Of a DNA stretch of 64,000 nucleotides, positions 36,841 to 49,258 are shown in pieces. How positions within the stretch are numbered: the stretch's first letter is position 1; each line of letters starts with the position of its first letter. Both the position numbers and the translations under genes were made by a program. Origin of the DNA: Icerya purchasi (lineage: Eukaryota > Arthropoda > Insecta > Hemiptera > Monophlebidae); NCBI GenBank assembly GCA_039619475.1, contig CM077116.1:150305088-150369087 (forward strand), read 5' to 3'. Under the pieces are notes generated by a model. It did not search any database. It was not told the DNA's origin and worked only from the letters and a program-made list of their open reading frames with translations.

Positions 36841-38340
36841 TCCGTAATAGTACTCGCTTAGGATGTTCACCACCCTCTTTAATAATCAATTCGGAGAAAA
36901 AAGCCTCTGAAATACTAATATAACAAGTTTATCAAAATTAATCTGTGAAAAGTATGAACATTTATCATGTATTTTTTGAATTGTTTTCTATATTTTTCTA
37001 CAGGAAAGACGTATATACGTATATTTACGTACATTTTAATTTTTTTTAATAAGCCTCTTTCTATTACTTACGCCTCTGTCCATAATAATTGTCGTTTATA
37101 GTCCTATAGGCTGTTCGTTATGAATTGCACTATACGAGTTTTTTAATATTTCGATTATAAATGAAAGTTGTATTTTAATTATATTTATGACACAGCCTAT
37201 GCCGGTACTGTTAAAGTGACGATATTAATTTTTTTTCTTCAAATCTACATAAATTTCACACAATTATGCGACAGCATACTTTCGTCTAAATTTTATTTTG
37301 GCCGGAAGTGAATCCATGATAGCGTAAGAGAAAAGGTTAATCGTAATTGACGGCAGCGTCGAATAAGACGAAATAAAAATCGGGATACAGACGTAAATGG
37401 AGGGAAAATACATAGCGTGGTAAGGTCTATTGAAATTTTAATATGGATGAGAATATGAAAAGTAAATAGAGAATATCTAAAAGGTCATGCCAGGAAAGAG
37501 TACGGCGTGGATTCGGGTAAATTGATTATTAAGAAAGCGCAGAACAAAAAACTCTCGAAACATGGTGTATCTGAAATAAAAAATAAAAGATCAAAGCGCA
37601 AAACTCACTGATTTAAAATAATATCAGTAGGATACGGCAGACTAGTATAATAGAAAATAGAAGAAAGGCAGTCATTATGGATAAGGAAGTAACATTCTCA
37701 CATTTTTATAAACGAAAACCTACACAGTTCTGCAAGCGGGAAAAAAAAAACTAAAAAATAAATGAATTATCAATATTGCTGGATAAAAAGAGGAAAAATG
37801 TTTGTCAGGAAGAATCAAAATCAAACTGCAATGCAAATTAGAAGTGAAGATTTAGAAAATATTAAATAAAACGTTATCGAAATTTAGCATAATAATAAAA
37901 TAGTACCTAAGTATATAGTTTACTAGTATGATTAATGTTTTTCTGTGGTGTGTTACAATTAAATATGCTTGTACTGTTTTAGTCGTTAAAAGTAACGTAC
38001 GGATATGCTTTACTGTATCTTATCACTTTCACGTACGTTCTTCCTTTTGTCATATTAACAAAATATTATCAAAATGTACTTGTATTATTAATTACCAGCT
38101 CCATTGAAAATTCCCTGCATAGTAAACTATTTCCTTTCGTAAAAATGAATACTGCGGTTATTAAACGTAATATAGAAATAAGTAAAATGAAATATTTATA
38201 TCAGATAACAATTATAATTACGTTATTTATTCTTAGAGTAACTATTATTATATATATATTTAATATACATGTATATATCGCTGAATAAATTTAAATTAAA
38301 CGGAATTAAAAAATTTAAATATCACTTTTATGAATAACTT
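36841..38340. other. mostly unrecognised AT-rich DNA; possible RT tail remnant
   Basis: Plus-strand codons at about 37430-37600 read EYLKGHAWKEYGVDSGKLIIKKA, faintly like the VWSxALYGxETW block of LINE reverse transcriptases. Too decayed to define. The rest shows nothing recognisable. Confidence 0.3.
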
Positions 38341-38585
38341 GAAAGTTAAAAATAACTAGGTAAGCATAATGTTAATAAATATCAGGTCACTGAGAAAAAA
38401 TTATAACCAGATAATAGTAAATAAAGAGCATCCCGACATAATTGTTCTTTGCGAAATAAATATTAAAAAACACGAAGTGCCAATTTATGCATAGAAGGAT
38501 ATGATTGTACTACGAAGGTAAGAGTAAACAGGAGCGGCGGAGGAGTTGCGATATACACAAATAAATTCATTGAAAGCGCACAATT

Positions 38586-38999
38586 ATGGATATGGAGAGG
38601 GTAAGTTGTGAGGCAATTGGCCTAAAAATGCAAGTAAAAAAAGAAAGGGAATTAATTATGCTAGGAATTTATAGATCGCCAAATAGTAATAAAAAAGAAT
38701 TCATAAAAGAATTAAATGTAAACATTGAAAAATATAATATAGGAAATAAAGAATCAGTTATAAAAAAATGTGGTGATTTGAACATTAATCTGCTGGAAAG
38801 GACTAAACAGAATAATAAATATAGGGACATGTTAGTAGGAAAAGGTTTCAAAGAAAATATTAATGTAATCACGCGGGAGGAAATAATTTTAGATAATTTA
38901 AGAAGATATTCGTGCATAGATCATTTCTACACGAGAGTAATAAAAGATATAAAGGAAAATGTTATTGTTACGGATAATAAGATAGTAGATCAATTATAA
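38586..38999 (+). pseudogene. AP-endonuclease domain fragment of a CR1-like LINE
   Basis: 137 codons. IYRSPN at 28-33, GDLN at 63-66 (catalytic Asp-Leu-Asn) and IDHF at 111-114 (catalytic Asp-His) are all present. The N-terminal part lies upstream in another frame (38369-38580), with a stop near 38490. The frame ends at 38999 where the RT core is deleted. Confidence 0.75.
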
Positions 39000-39272
39000 A
39001 ATACATAGTAGAGAACTTACTGCAAACAGACACTTACAATTAGATGAGCTAACAAACTGGACACATGATAGAGGATTATATATTAAACCAGCCAAATCAA
39101 AAGTAATGCGGATAAAACTAAGTAGTAAATATAATATAGATGAAATCAAAATAAAACATCACAGTTCAGAATGTCAGCATTTACATACACAAAACATATG
39201 TAGTTGTAATAATTTAGAGAAAGTGCATAAATATATATGTATATTTGGGTGTCACTGTTGACAACAACATGT

Positions 39273-39645
39273 GTCGTCGCGATAGCCTAGTTGCTAGAGC
39301 GCTTGACTTCCGCTACGGAAGTCTCGATTCCGGGCAACGACAGAACTAATTACAAAGAAATAAATTAAAATGTTCGCTAATAATCAATCACGTGGAAGGC
39401 AATGGCAAACATGCATACCACCATATGCGCGCTAGTTTAGTACATACAGCAGACACACACGGGTTTGCACTTGTAGCGCGATAACAAGCGACTGCAATCA
39501 GTTCCGAGAGTGGTCTTGCGTGCGTACACTCGCGTTGCGTATAGCAATTGCCATGAGCGCTGCCTATTCTGTACAACTAGAATGTACAAATAGGTAGTCA
39601 CGACGCTCGGAATCGAGCGATACGACTGAAAAAGAAAAAAGAAGT
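39273..39645 (+). mobile_element. tRNA-derived SINE, family 1, copy b, inserted in a LINE
   Basis: Head GTCGTCGCGATAGCCTAGTTG (split A-box region), B-box-like GTCTCGATTCC, and first and last bases of the head that pair (GTCGT/ACGAC). The body shares GGCAATGGCAAACATGCATAC with copy a. The tail is A-rich (gaaaaagaaaaaagaa). GTTGACAAC(AAC)ATG occurs on both sides, a target duplication. Removing the SINE restores the LINE reading GVTVDNNMFRWNEHI. Confidence 0.8.
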
Positions 39646-40799
39646 TGACAACATGTTTAGATGGAATGAACATATAGATGGTGTTGCAAGTAAATTGAGA
39701 AAAACGCTATCCAGTCTCGTATCAAATGAAAAACTTTGTTATAAATACGTCAACAAGAATAATGGTTTTCAACGCATTATGTCAAACTCACTTGTACTAT
39801 GGTATTATGGCATGCGGACACGCGAATAATACGAAACTAAAGCAATTAAAGTATTTACAAGATAAATGTTTGAATGTCTGTATGAGAAAAAAAAAATGAA
39901 ACTCTCACAAATGTACATTCTTCGAATATTAGAAAAAGACATTTAATACTTCGCCTGACGAAAATGATACTTAAATACAATTTACTAATTCAATATCTAA
40001 GAAAATATGTAACACCAAGAAATAAATGTAATTACAGTTTGCGTAACGTTAGACAATATGAATTTCAACACAGAAGACACGCTAATAAACATGTATTAAA
40101 CTACAACAAATGGTTTTAACAAAGTTACACTTAATAATATACCGATAAGTAATATATTACAGCAAAACAATAATAAAATAAGTAAAACTAAAATAAAGGA
40201 ACTGCTGCTAGAATTTAGTTAACAACAAATATGTGTATATGTGTGTGCGTGTGTATATATAGGTTAGTTCGGTAAAGGTTTATATTATGGGTACGTCACT
40301 ACTTGGGGCTTACTTTGTTTCTGATGATATGTGAGAAATATATATTAAATGGTTTATGCTTAAATAGTTATAGATGAATAATGATAATAATATTTATTTA
40401 TTAAATAAATATACCCATGTGTATTTATTTTGGGAACCAGCCAACAAGTCAACTGACTTGATGGGGACTAAGGTATCGCACATGGTTTAAATAAAAAAAA
40501 AAAAACAAATCCCTAAAACACGGTAACCGAAGGGAAGAGCAGCAAACCCATGCTTAATCATTACCCTCCTTACGTGGACGGATGCGGTAATTCATACGAC
40601 TAGAAATTATGATTTTGGTCAGTGTGTTTGAACTATCCTTATGGGAGAGGATTCCCTTTGCCTTTTATACTTCTTACTTCTTTGACTTCACTACCCTTCA
40701 AATAGCAGAAATCGGATGTATATTTTTCTTAAGAATAGGCGAAGTAGTACAAAACATCTTAGGTAAATAATCTATGGTCTTGCAATTTAAAATTTGATT

Positions 40800-41310
40800 T
40801 GAATACAGATAAGATAAAACTTATGATCATCAACAATCGAGACATAGAATGCCGGAATAATCGTAATTAATAATAAACATATCGGACACGTAAAATATTT
40901 CAAATATCTCGACTATATTACAACAGATCTAAATCCAGACGTGTCGAAATATAGAATCGGATATGTTCAAGTAGTGTTCGATAAAATAGGAAGAAACCTT
41001 TCGAATAATAATAATCGTTTAGTTCATACCAGACATAGATAACGAATGTTATTGTTATTGGCATATACTATAAAGAGCCAGAATAAGATATGACGAGCTA
41101 AAACGAGGATTTAAGATGGCAGTTAGGAAAAACTAAAAATATCGGAGTGAACAGTTTTGGATAATGCGAATATTTAGCAAGGAATCGATAACCTGGGTAA
41201 GATAATAGATAAGGGAGGTGTACCGGATTTGACGCGAATCGCTGGAACACAAGCGAATTTCAAGGCACCAAAACGGACATGAAGGGACGAATTTTAGTTT
41301 ATATTCAATT
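40800..41310 (+). mobile_element. decayed LINE reverse transcriptase tail
   Basis: Broken plus frames read LKFDLNTDKIKLMIINN, INNKHIGHVKYFKYLDYITTD and SKYRIGYVQVVFDKIGR, resembling the TKxMxI...VxxFKYLGSxIT...EIxxRI block after the palm of RTE/L1-type insect RTs. Many stops. The preceding 40504-40800 shows nothing recognised. Confidence 0.4.
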
Positions 41311-42163
41311 TGGAAAGGAAATATTTAGAGAGACAGTCACAGCAAAAGAACAAAACAAAACAAACTTTTTTAAAATATTTAGTGGGTGCATAATGAAACC
41401 AGGAAATGAAAATGTAAAGATCGTCTCTATTTCATCTGACAGATAGCGGAGGGATTTTAACAACATCCATCTCTTAATATCGGCGAAAGAAAAGTAATTA
41501 ACGTATATTAGCAAAAAAATTAGCGACCGTAGAAGAATAAATTCCGAGCTGGGCGTATAACACGATCGATTGGCGCATTTTGTTTAAAGCCGGGTTAACT
41601 TTATTTAAAAATCAAAATATAAGAACATTTAGAAGAATGAATTGAGAAGAGATGTGCAAAAGTGCATTGCATCAGTATCGTAAGGAAAGGAAAAGATTAG
41701 CCTATCTATGTCGTTGTAAAGAGAGATATCAGCGAGGATGTAAATGCGACATCCGCGAAAAATATTTCTTCTAACGCAGAGAATAAAATCGATTTACTGT
41801 AAGACTGGACGGAATGTTGATCGCTGCCATCATATCATCTTCAAGAGTTGTGGGCAAATATGAAAATCGTCAGACGCGAGAGATAACAATGCAGGAAGCC
41901 ACAATGATTTTAGAATGAACGATTTGTGGAGATCGTTAAACGCAAAGAGTAATACAATCGGAAGAACCAGTGAAGGCAAAATTCGAAAAAAATTCATCTT
42001 ATTGCATTTTAACCACCTGACTAATTGCTTTAATAAGCATACGTTCGAAAGTCAGGTATGCTCTTTATGAATTAAATCATAAAACGGTTTAGAAAAAAAC
42101 CGCGAATATTGTTATTCGAAACTGCTACTACACCGGATTCGTAAAGTTCCCCGTTTTCACGGC

Positions 42164-42207
<44 letters not shown>

Positions 42208-43159
42208 ATATATGTATACTGAATACCATAAATTTTTCAGTCTATAAGTACATACAGAGAATAATTGATGAAGGATAATCGCGAGGTCCTGAATTCTGGA
42301 TTTTTACAAATCAGTCCTGAAATAATGAGTGTAGTAGAAAAATCTTGAAAGTTAGGAAAAACAGAAAGAAAGAAGCGGTTCGCTGCTAGTATTATACTAT
42401 TGTTTTGCTTAAATTTTGTTTAATCATTGTAAGAGGACAAGTGGCAGACGTTGTAAAGGTTAATTCGCTAAATCGGAAATCAGAACATAGTGCTGATTTT
42501 TATAATTCAATTTTGAGTATGTTCCATTGCCACATCACGAAAAAAGTTAGTAGGGATGAAAAAACAGTGTAAAGCACTACGGTTGAAACTCCTAATTCGA
42601 ATTTTCAAATTAACTGATTTCGTAGCGGTGATTTTAGTGCGAAACTATTTTTATATAAACCAGAACAAATCACAAAGGAGTTATATACAATGTATGATTT
42701 TCAGTTGAAATTAGGTACTTTTCAGATTGCATTAAAAAGAGTACCGCTAAACAGATAATTATTTAAAATTCTCAGTTTGAACGAGCGATAGAAAAATTAT
42801 TTAATCACCGAGTCGAATTCACGGAAGCAATGATGACTGCCGGTGGAATCATTTTATGGAATACATCGCAAATTTTATTTCGTCGATTTATCATCATGTA
42901 AGTACCGCCATGTGCGTAATAAGGTCGTTAGAATTCTGAAGAACCTGCCAATAGTTCTCGGAAGAAATTTAATGTGCTCAACTGTAGTTTGAATGCTAAG
43001 GTAACAAAGAGCTTAAAATTATGATAAATTTTCTTGGTTAAAAAATTAAACGCATGCAACAGTTTCTTATAAATATTGAAGGTAGAGGTTCTAAAGACGT
43101 GATAAATCAAGAAGTGGAGGGAATACTTCTTGAAATGATGACCGTATAGCGATCATTAA
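41311..43159. other. no recognised gene
   Basis: AT-rich with a TA microsatellite at 42167. The texture of short broken frames suggests old transposon debris but no motif is clear. Confidence 0.4.
42167..42199. repeat. (TA)n microsatellite
   Basis: About 33 bases of alternating TA followed by TATG variants. Confidence 0.95.
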
Positions 43160-43990
43160 ATTTCCGAAACGATATATTTTTTTTCTAATTCCCTCTTTGG
43201 ACATGTCAGCGACAGATCTTCGCCCAGAAATGACACGAGGGAAAAGAATCAGTTAAATGTAGATTCGGTAAGCTATTGATTAAATAAAAGAACCGAGGAT
43301 TGGAACAACGGAGATTGATGGAAACGATAAGATATACGAAGCGCAATAAGGATTAGGGGAGTTTGAGTGATAGCAGATCGGAATACAAAGAAGTACGTTC
43401 GTTCACGAGGGATGGACATTCAAAAATGACATGGATCATAGACGGCTTCATCGTCAGCATGGAGAGGGCAACTAGGGGATAGAGAGAGAGAGATGAAAAC
43501 GAAAACGTGAGGGAGGAAGAAGAGTATGATTGAGACATAGATAGATAATAGGGACAATAACGGAGCGGCGAAGGAAAGGAAAATTGTAAAACAAAGGCCG
43601 GGTAGGAAGATTAGGTTGGATGTTAAAATAAAAAAAGGATTGAATAGAAAAGGAAGAAACGTAAAAATCTGACCAAAATCTAACATGAAACTTTTTACAT
43701 AGTGGGAGTAAATTAGAAGCGGGAATTTTAGTGAAATAAAAGCGGGAGGATACAGCAATCTGAGTTGAGGAATCTGCCCTGGTTACCCAGAGCATATCAA
43801 TGCGGATAGCACGGAGTGAGAAAAGAGTGCGAATAAGAGAGCAAATACGGCGGATAAAGAAGTCAGATGAGAGGGAGGGGAAATGCGAGGAAATAGCTTT
43901 AAGAGCACACACGGAATTAGAGATAATTAAATATTTAGAAGAAGATCGATGGGAGCAAATATAAATTATGGAACGTAGAATGACCATTAG
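43160..43990 (-). mobile_element. LINE 3' fragment: RNase H and C-terminus (subfamily A)
   Basis: An open frame of 171 codons (43472-43987) begins MVILRSIIYICSHRSSSKYL, the alpha-helical half of RNase H, with later NIQPNLPTRPLFYNFP. Frameshifted tail: CHFxMSIPRERTYFFVF in other frames. The 3' end is near 43180 beside a short A run. Closely similar by eye to the plus-strand copy at 54.6-55.5 kb. Confidence 0.75.
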
Positions 43991-44569
43991 CTCGACCGTA
44001 GGGATAGTACAAAAAGACCGAAACGATTGTAACTGATTCTATGAAGAGAGTTTACGTCAATTCTTTTTTGGGAGCTCAGAATTTTTTTTTATTTTTCGAT
44101 TTGCCGAAAAATTGCGTCAATCCAGCAGATTTAAAAGATAATAAAAGGAAGTAGAGAAATATTACGGCCCTAATTCGATTGAATATTAGAGAGAATATTT
44201 TTCACGGCTGCACGAAGAAGTATGTAACGTTCGATACGTCTTCGTTTTATGCGTTTAAGAATTTTGAAGCCGTTAATTAAACAGTTTGTCTCATTTTTCA
44301 ACAAAAACTCCTAAAATGTTGTTACCTACATGCTGAACGAAAGGAAGAGAATAGGCTTGAAAAATGCGAACAAACAGATATAGAATGAAGAAGATTCTAA
44401 AAACAAGATCTGTAATTAAATAAATATATAAATAAAAATTCGCTTAAATAAATAAATAGATGAAATGCATCAACAAAAAGCGGACCAACTGGAAACCAAA
44501 CGATATAAAGTATTCAAAATAGAAGTTGATTTTGTCCTTAAGTAAGAAATTTTACTATAAATTTTGGTC

Positions 44570-44972
44570 GGATATGTACCCTTTTTCTTTTTGTTATTGT
44601 TCCTATTATTCGCCTACGCTTCAATCACACTCTATTTCCCGCTTTCCGTTTTCGTCTCTCTTTGGTTTCCTCTCCTTATCGTCCCCTACATCCTAATGAA
44701 GCAGTTGTTTGTGATGCTAATCACATTTTCTTTGAGTGTTCTGCTCTTTCTGCAGAACGCTCTTCCCTTTATTTACTTCTTTTGAAGTCAAGACTTCCTG
44801 CTCCCTACTGTGCTTCCTATATCCTGTCCATTCCGTCTCAGTTTGTTGTTCCCGCCATTGGTTCCTTTATTTCTGCCATTTTCGATCGAATCGAGTTTTA
44901 ATTAGTTAAATCTTCTTCCTATTGTTTCTGGGTGAGGTCCCTGGTTGACGAGCCCAAAAAAGAAAAAAAAAA
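44570..44972 (+). mobile_element. LINE C-terminal/3'-UTR fragment
   Basis: Frame 44662-44901 reads VVCDANHIFFECSALSAERS, followed by the loop to FDRIEF and a stop. The 3' tail GGGTGAGGTCCCTGGTTGAC...CCCAAAAAAG ends in A-rich sequence. Same family as the 15.4 and 51.4 kb copies. Confidence 0.72.
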
Positions 44973-47589
44973 TTATAAATCACTTTTGTAGCCATTTATA
45001 AAACATCGTACCACAGATAATTAAGTTGCGTTAAAACGCTTTAGAAAAAAGAATAATTTCTTATATTGTTTTTTCTTGTTTTTTTCCAATGCCAAAATTT
45101 TAAAACAAAATAAAAAAATATCGTCGACATTTACAATAAAAAATGTTGCAGCGATAAATTCAGATTTATCACGGTAATCTTGCGATAATTGTAACGATTT
45201 CAAAAAGCATTAATTTTAATTTCAACGGATACATGTTTAGACGTAAAAAATCTCCCGGTAGAAGACGAGTTTCTCTCACTTTCCAGACTTCATTTCTTTT
45301 TTTTTTTTTTTTTTTTGGAATTATATGTAGGTTATCAAACGAAACTACAAATTTCCGTATTTTTCAATAATACTAATATTTATATGAGGGATCATTAGTT
45401 AAGTTATATCTATATTCTCTTTTTTTTTTTATATATATAAAATTACTATCATTCTTCGAATAGCAGTCAACATTTTTATGTTTATAGTATTTCGTCATCG
45501 TGGATAAATAAGTAACCTGCGTTGCGTATTTCCGATTTTTCAGTATGAAGAAATTCTCGAAGTGTTTAATAAGGTTGATAGAGAGGACAAAAGTTAATCC
45601 GTTAATAGAAAAAAAAAAAATTTTCAAGTGTTTTCTAAATTTTTGTCGATAAACAATATTGTTTCAGACTAAATAATACGGTATATTGTCTGCATGAAGC
45701 GTGGGTCAAGTTTTTGCTTACATAAGAATCAGAAAAATTAAGTTTTAGGTACATACCAGAAGAAATAACAAAAAATACGAATTACTAGAAATACAAAAGT
45801 TAAGTCTGAAAAGTGATGCCGAGGTAATCATCTGGAACATCGAAAAACCGAAATGACGTTAATACTTAGCTATTATTTCTTTTTCCTGTCCTTTTTGCGG
45901 TGTAACATTCGGTTTATGTCTAGAAAATAGTTCTACACTTTCCATATTTCTTTTGCCTCTATCGTCACTGTTTGTGCGTATGTTTCCTTTAAAATTACGG
46001 TCGAGTGAATTTGTAGTTTTGTGCGGTCGCTTGTTTGTTTCGTCTTAACCGCATATCGTCATCGCAAATGATCGCTGTGATATTGAGGAAAATTATACGG
46101 AAGCTCAATTAATAATGATGAACAACGTTCTCGTTTAATTAATATGTACGGTTCGCGATAGAACTGTTCCGTATTGTTGAACGGATTAATAGACTTTGTT
46201 CTATTCAAGGTTTATATCTCCATTGTTAAGCTTGGTGAGTTTAGATACGGATTTCCTCGAGGTGGTCTCTGAATTAAACAGGAAAACCACTTGATTTCGC
46301 ACTTTGAAAATTGGAAACTGACGAATGTATGGAATTTGGTGACCGGACAAAAGCGCGCGAGTTCCATTTGAGGTGGTGGAAAAAACTTTGGTTTCAGTTT
46401 GACCAGAAGGTAATGCTCGTAATAAAAATGTGAAACCGGGTGTAATTAAGCAACCGATAATCGAAACAGACCAAATGCATTTATCATACTTGTAATATTT
46501 TATTCCTTTAGAAAGTTTTCCCCTTTATTTATTAACAGACATACTGAACTTTGCATTGCCTTTTCGTTAAAAAACATCCATGGTCAAATTTGTTTAAAAA
46601 GAGAAAAGAATTCCGTGATGATATAAAGAAACCGTATGATATATGTATCCGCAGCGATCCCATTTCGAAGGAAGTTTTTATAGGCCTCGCCATCTTTATT
46701 TTTAGATTCTATCGAGAAAAATAAGTAAATAAAAAAAAAGTAACAATTATTAACTTCCTTAATTACTTTTAACATTTAGTTACGACTTGGACTATTCCCA
46801 GTATAACACATTTTTAGTCTGAAGACGCTGTTTCAATATTTTACTTAAAATACCTTCACCGTTCAATAAAAAACTGGATCTTTTTCTACAAGTTTTAATA
46901 GAGAAAAAGAGAAGCATGAACATTCTCGATAGAAAGGGTCAAGCATTCAAATAAAATACAAAACGTAAAGAAACTGTAAAGAAAATGATTGACAGAATGG
47001 GGTAGATGTAAATGAAAAACAAACAAGTGACGTGAGAAACTGCAGTTAAAACGAGAAAGCAGAAAATGTGGAACATCGTAGAAAAAGGAAGTCTAGGAAT
47101 TGTAGTAGTAGGAGAAAAGGATATTTTTTTTTTTTGGCCTGACGAGAAACCATTTGGCCAATGACGAAATTCTATGAATTAGTAGGAGCTGGATAATATA
47201 TATATATATATAAAGGAAAAGAGGATAATGGAATTATAAAGTAGCCAAGATGGGGAAAATAAGCAGGTAGGAAATATGAGTTGAACAACAGTCTAGAATA
47301 TGTAGCTGAGGAAAGCAGCGCAAGAGTGTGGGCTGAAAACATATCGTTGAATTTGGATATTTGATTACCCTATTACTTTGGGGTTTTCGGAGGATTTTTC
47401 CCCATAAAAAAAAGCAAAAAAACAAAAACAGAACCAATTCAGTTTGACCCTTTGCAACTGGTGACGAAGGTATAATGAAGTAGGAAAAAGAGAGCTTAAG
47501 ATTAATGGAAAATTCTTAGTTTCGGCAACGCGTTAGAAAATGGACTCAGAAAAAAAAAAAGGAAAAATAAGGGATCTTTTTTTTTTTTA
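44973..47589. other. no recognised gene
   Basis: AT-rich. Poly-T runs at 45297-45316 and 47124-47138. The latter, followed by GGCCTGACGAGAAACCATTTGG, could be another inverted LINE 3' end. Confidence 0.4.
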
Positions 47590-48510
47590 ATTTAATTTTT
47601 TGGGCACGTCAGCAGCGGAACTTACACAACACAGATAATTGTATATTATATAAGGAAACGATTAGAAATTGAAGAGACAAAGGAGGCTAACAAAGGACTA
47701 TATTGAGAGAGGGGATTGCAAGAATGGTGTGAGCACTATAAGGAGTTTAGGCCAAGACGCAAAAGATTAGAATACAGGGTAGCACGTTCGGAGAAAAAAG
47801 AGGGGCATTCGGACAAGACGTGATTCGCATCGCAGGTATAATTCAGCTCTGGAGAGTCATAGGGACACAAAGGTAATTGAACAAGAGAAAAACGGAAAAG
47901 AGAAGCCGGAAGCAGACTACGATTAAACCGCAAGCAAACTATAGAGGAAATAATCGAACGGCTAAGGTAAAAAGATTAAACCAGGGAAGAGAGGAAGGAA
48001 ATGGCTGGAGGTCTGGTAAAGAATGAAGGATAGAATTCAGTCCAGAAATCGTGATGGGAGCAATAAAAGAGACAGTAGAGAGGAAATCTAATGAATAGAC
48101 CATTGATCGCCGCCGAACGTGCCAACAAGTCAATGGAATGACCAGGGATCCATAGTAGATCGATTACGATAGAACGGGATGCAAATAAATTAGAAATTAA
48201 GGATCGAATTTGGAGAATAATGGGATTAGTGACATGAGTAGGAAAGGGAAAGCCAATAAAACACTTTTCGAGTAGTCCGAGGATAGGAGGAATCTAGATA
48301 TGTTGTTTGTCGAGGATATAAATTGGACTGCCTGCAAGATAGCCATGGATTCGGCAAGAAAAATAGAGGAAAAGGAGGGCAACCGAAAGGATTCGGAATA
48401 GGTAAGCGCGGGGATAATGAACGCAGCCCCAACGCCAGCTTCAGACTTCGAACCATCCGTGTAGATAATCCTGAGCGATATAGTTCATTTGGTCAAATTT
48501 CTGTAAGTAC
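47590..48510 (-). mobile_element. LINE 3' fragment: RNase H and C-terminus (subfamily B)
   Basis: Minus frames give IYTDGSKSEAGVGAAFI (catalytic Asp in TDGSK), FLAESMAILQAVQFISS (catalytic Glu in AES), SSDYSKSVLLAF, and finally NYTCDANHVLSECPSFFSER. They lie in several frames, so the copy is broken. The 3' tail GTGTAAGTTCCGCTGCTGACG ends in A-rich DNA at about 47590. RNase H downstream of RT is characteristic of the I-like LINE group. Confidence 0.78.
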
Positions 48511-48859
48511 GATATTTAACGATAACGAATTTCTTTAAATATCGTTATTATCAAAATTGACGTTCTTCTTCAGCTCGCGATGTAAAAGATAAAAGCTTTC
48601 TCGTTTCTTTCTTTTTTTTTGTAAATTACTTTTTTTTTCAGGCAAGTTTTTTGACAATGGTCACCGCAATAATTAAAACTTTTACCTCTCTATTCAAACA
48701 TCTCTCTCTTCCTGCCTGTTTATCGTTTTCTAGATATTGCCTGACTTAAACATTCCACAATCGCGGCCATTTGTCGTCTTCGCTTTAACCATGGTTTCCT
48801 TCCTGCATCATTTTTTCGGTTTTCATCTGCGTCTATCTGATTTTCTTGCGATTATTTTT

Positions 48860-48990
48860 TTCTATCATTATTTTTTATTTTTGGGCATGACTGCAGTGAA
48901 ATTATTTTTAGGGAGTTACAATGTGGGGCAGTGGGATTTGAACTCACCAAAATGAAACACCACTGCCTAAGTAACTACGCCACAGTAACA
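48860..48990 (-). mobile_element. tRNA-derived SINE, family 3
   Basis: On the minus strand: GTGGCGTAGTTACTTAGGCAG (A box), then GAGTTCAAATCCCACTG (B box), then a short body ending in an A-rich stretch with CCCAAAAATAAAAAAT. It looks like a tRNA-headed SINE rather than a real tRNA, since no full cloverleaf is evident. Confidence 0.55.
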
Positions 48991-49059
48991 ACTGACTTTC
49001 CTTGTGATTTTGATCATATTTTTCGACTTTTTTTCCTGAACAATCGTCCTTCCACTCTT

Positions 49060-49258
49060 CTTCACTAAAACTCGGCGTCCACTCCCCCTGTCGATACTAC
49101 TTCTTATATTTTCTCATTTTATGTTAATTCTGTTATCTTTGTCCCCTCGAATTATGTTCATCCTCTATCCCTAAACATTTAAGAACATAAATTTTTTCTC
49201 CTTCTTTTCACTTCTTGGGCTAATGTCATCGCTGACGAATCCATTAAGAAAAGAAAAA
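49060..49258 (+). mobile_element. LINE 3'-UTR remnant
   Basis: Ends TTGGGCTAATGTCATCGCTGACGA followed by AAGAAAAGAAAAAC, a diverged form of the shared 3' terminal block. No coding part remains. Confidence 0.4.

Larger units (their letters stand above)
38340..40503 (+). mobile_element. CR1/Daphne-like LINE with internal deletion and SINE insertion
   Basis: The endonuclease starts near ATG 38369 (MLINIRSL) with GGGVAIYTNK, IYRSPN, GDLNIN and IDHF. After 39000 the sequence jumps to the C-terminal RT region (LTNWTHDRGLYIKPAKSKV, then GVTVDNN), so the finger and palm motifs including YADD are missing. The SINE interrupts at 39273-39645. The tail continues (KLRKTLSS, ANNTKLKQLKYLQDKCL) to a stop at 40220-40222, with an A-rich end near 40490-40503. 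Confidence 0.75.

Noticed and set aside
39273..39345. Possible functional tRNA gene
   Set aside because: The T-arm does not pair correctly, and the segment is the head of a 373-bp element with a second copy and a target duplication.
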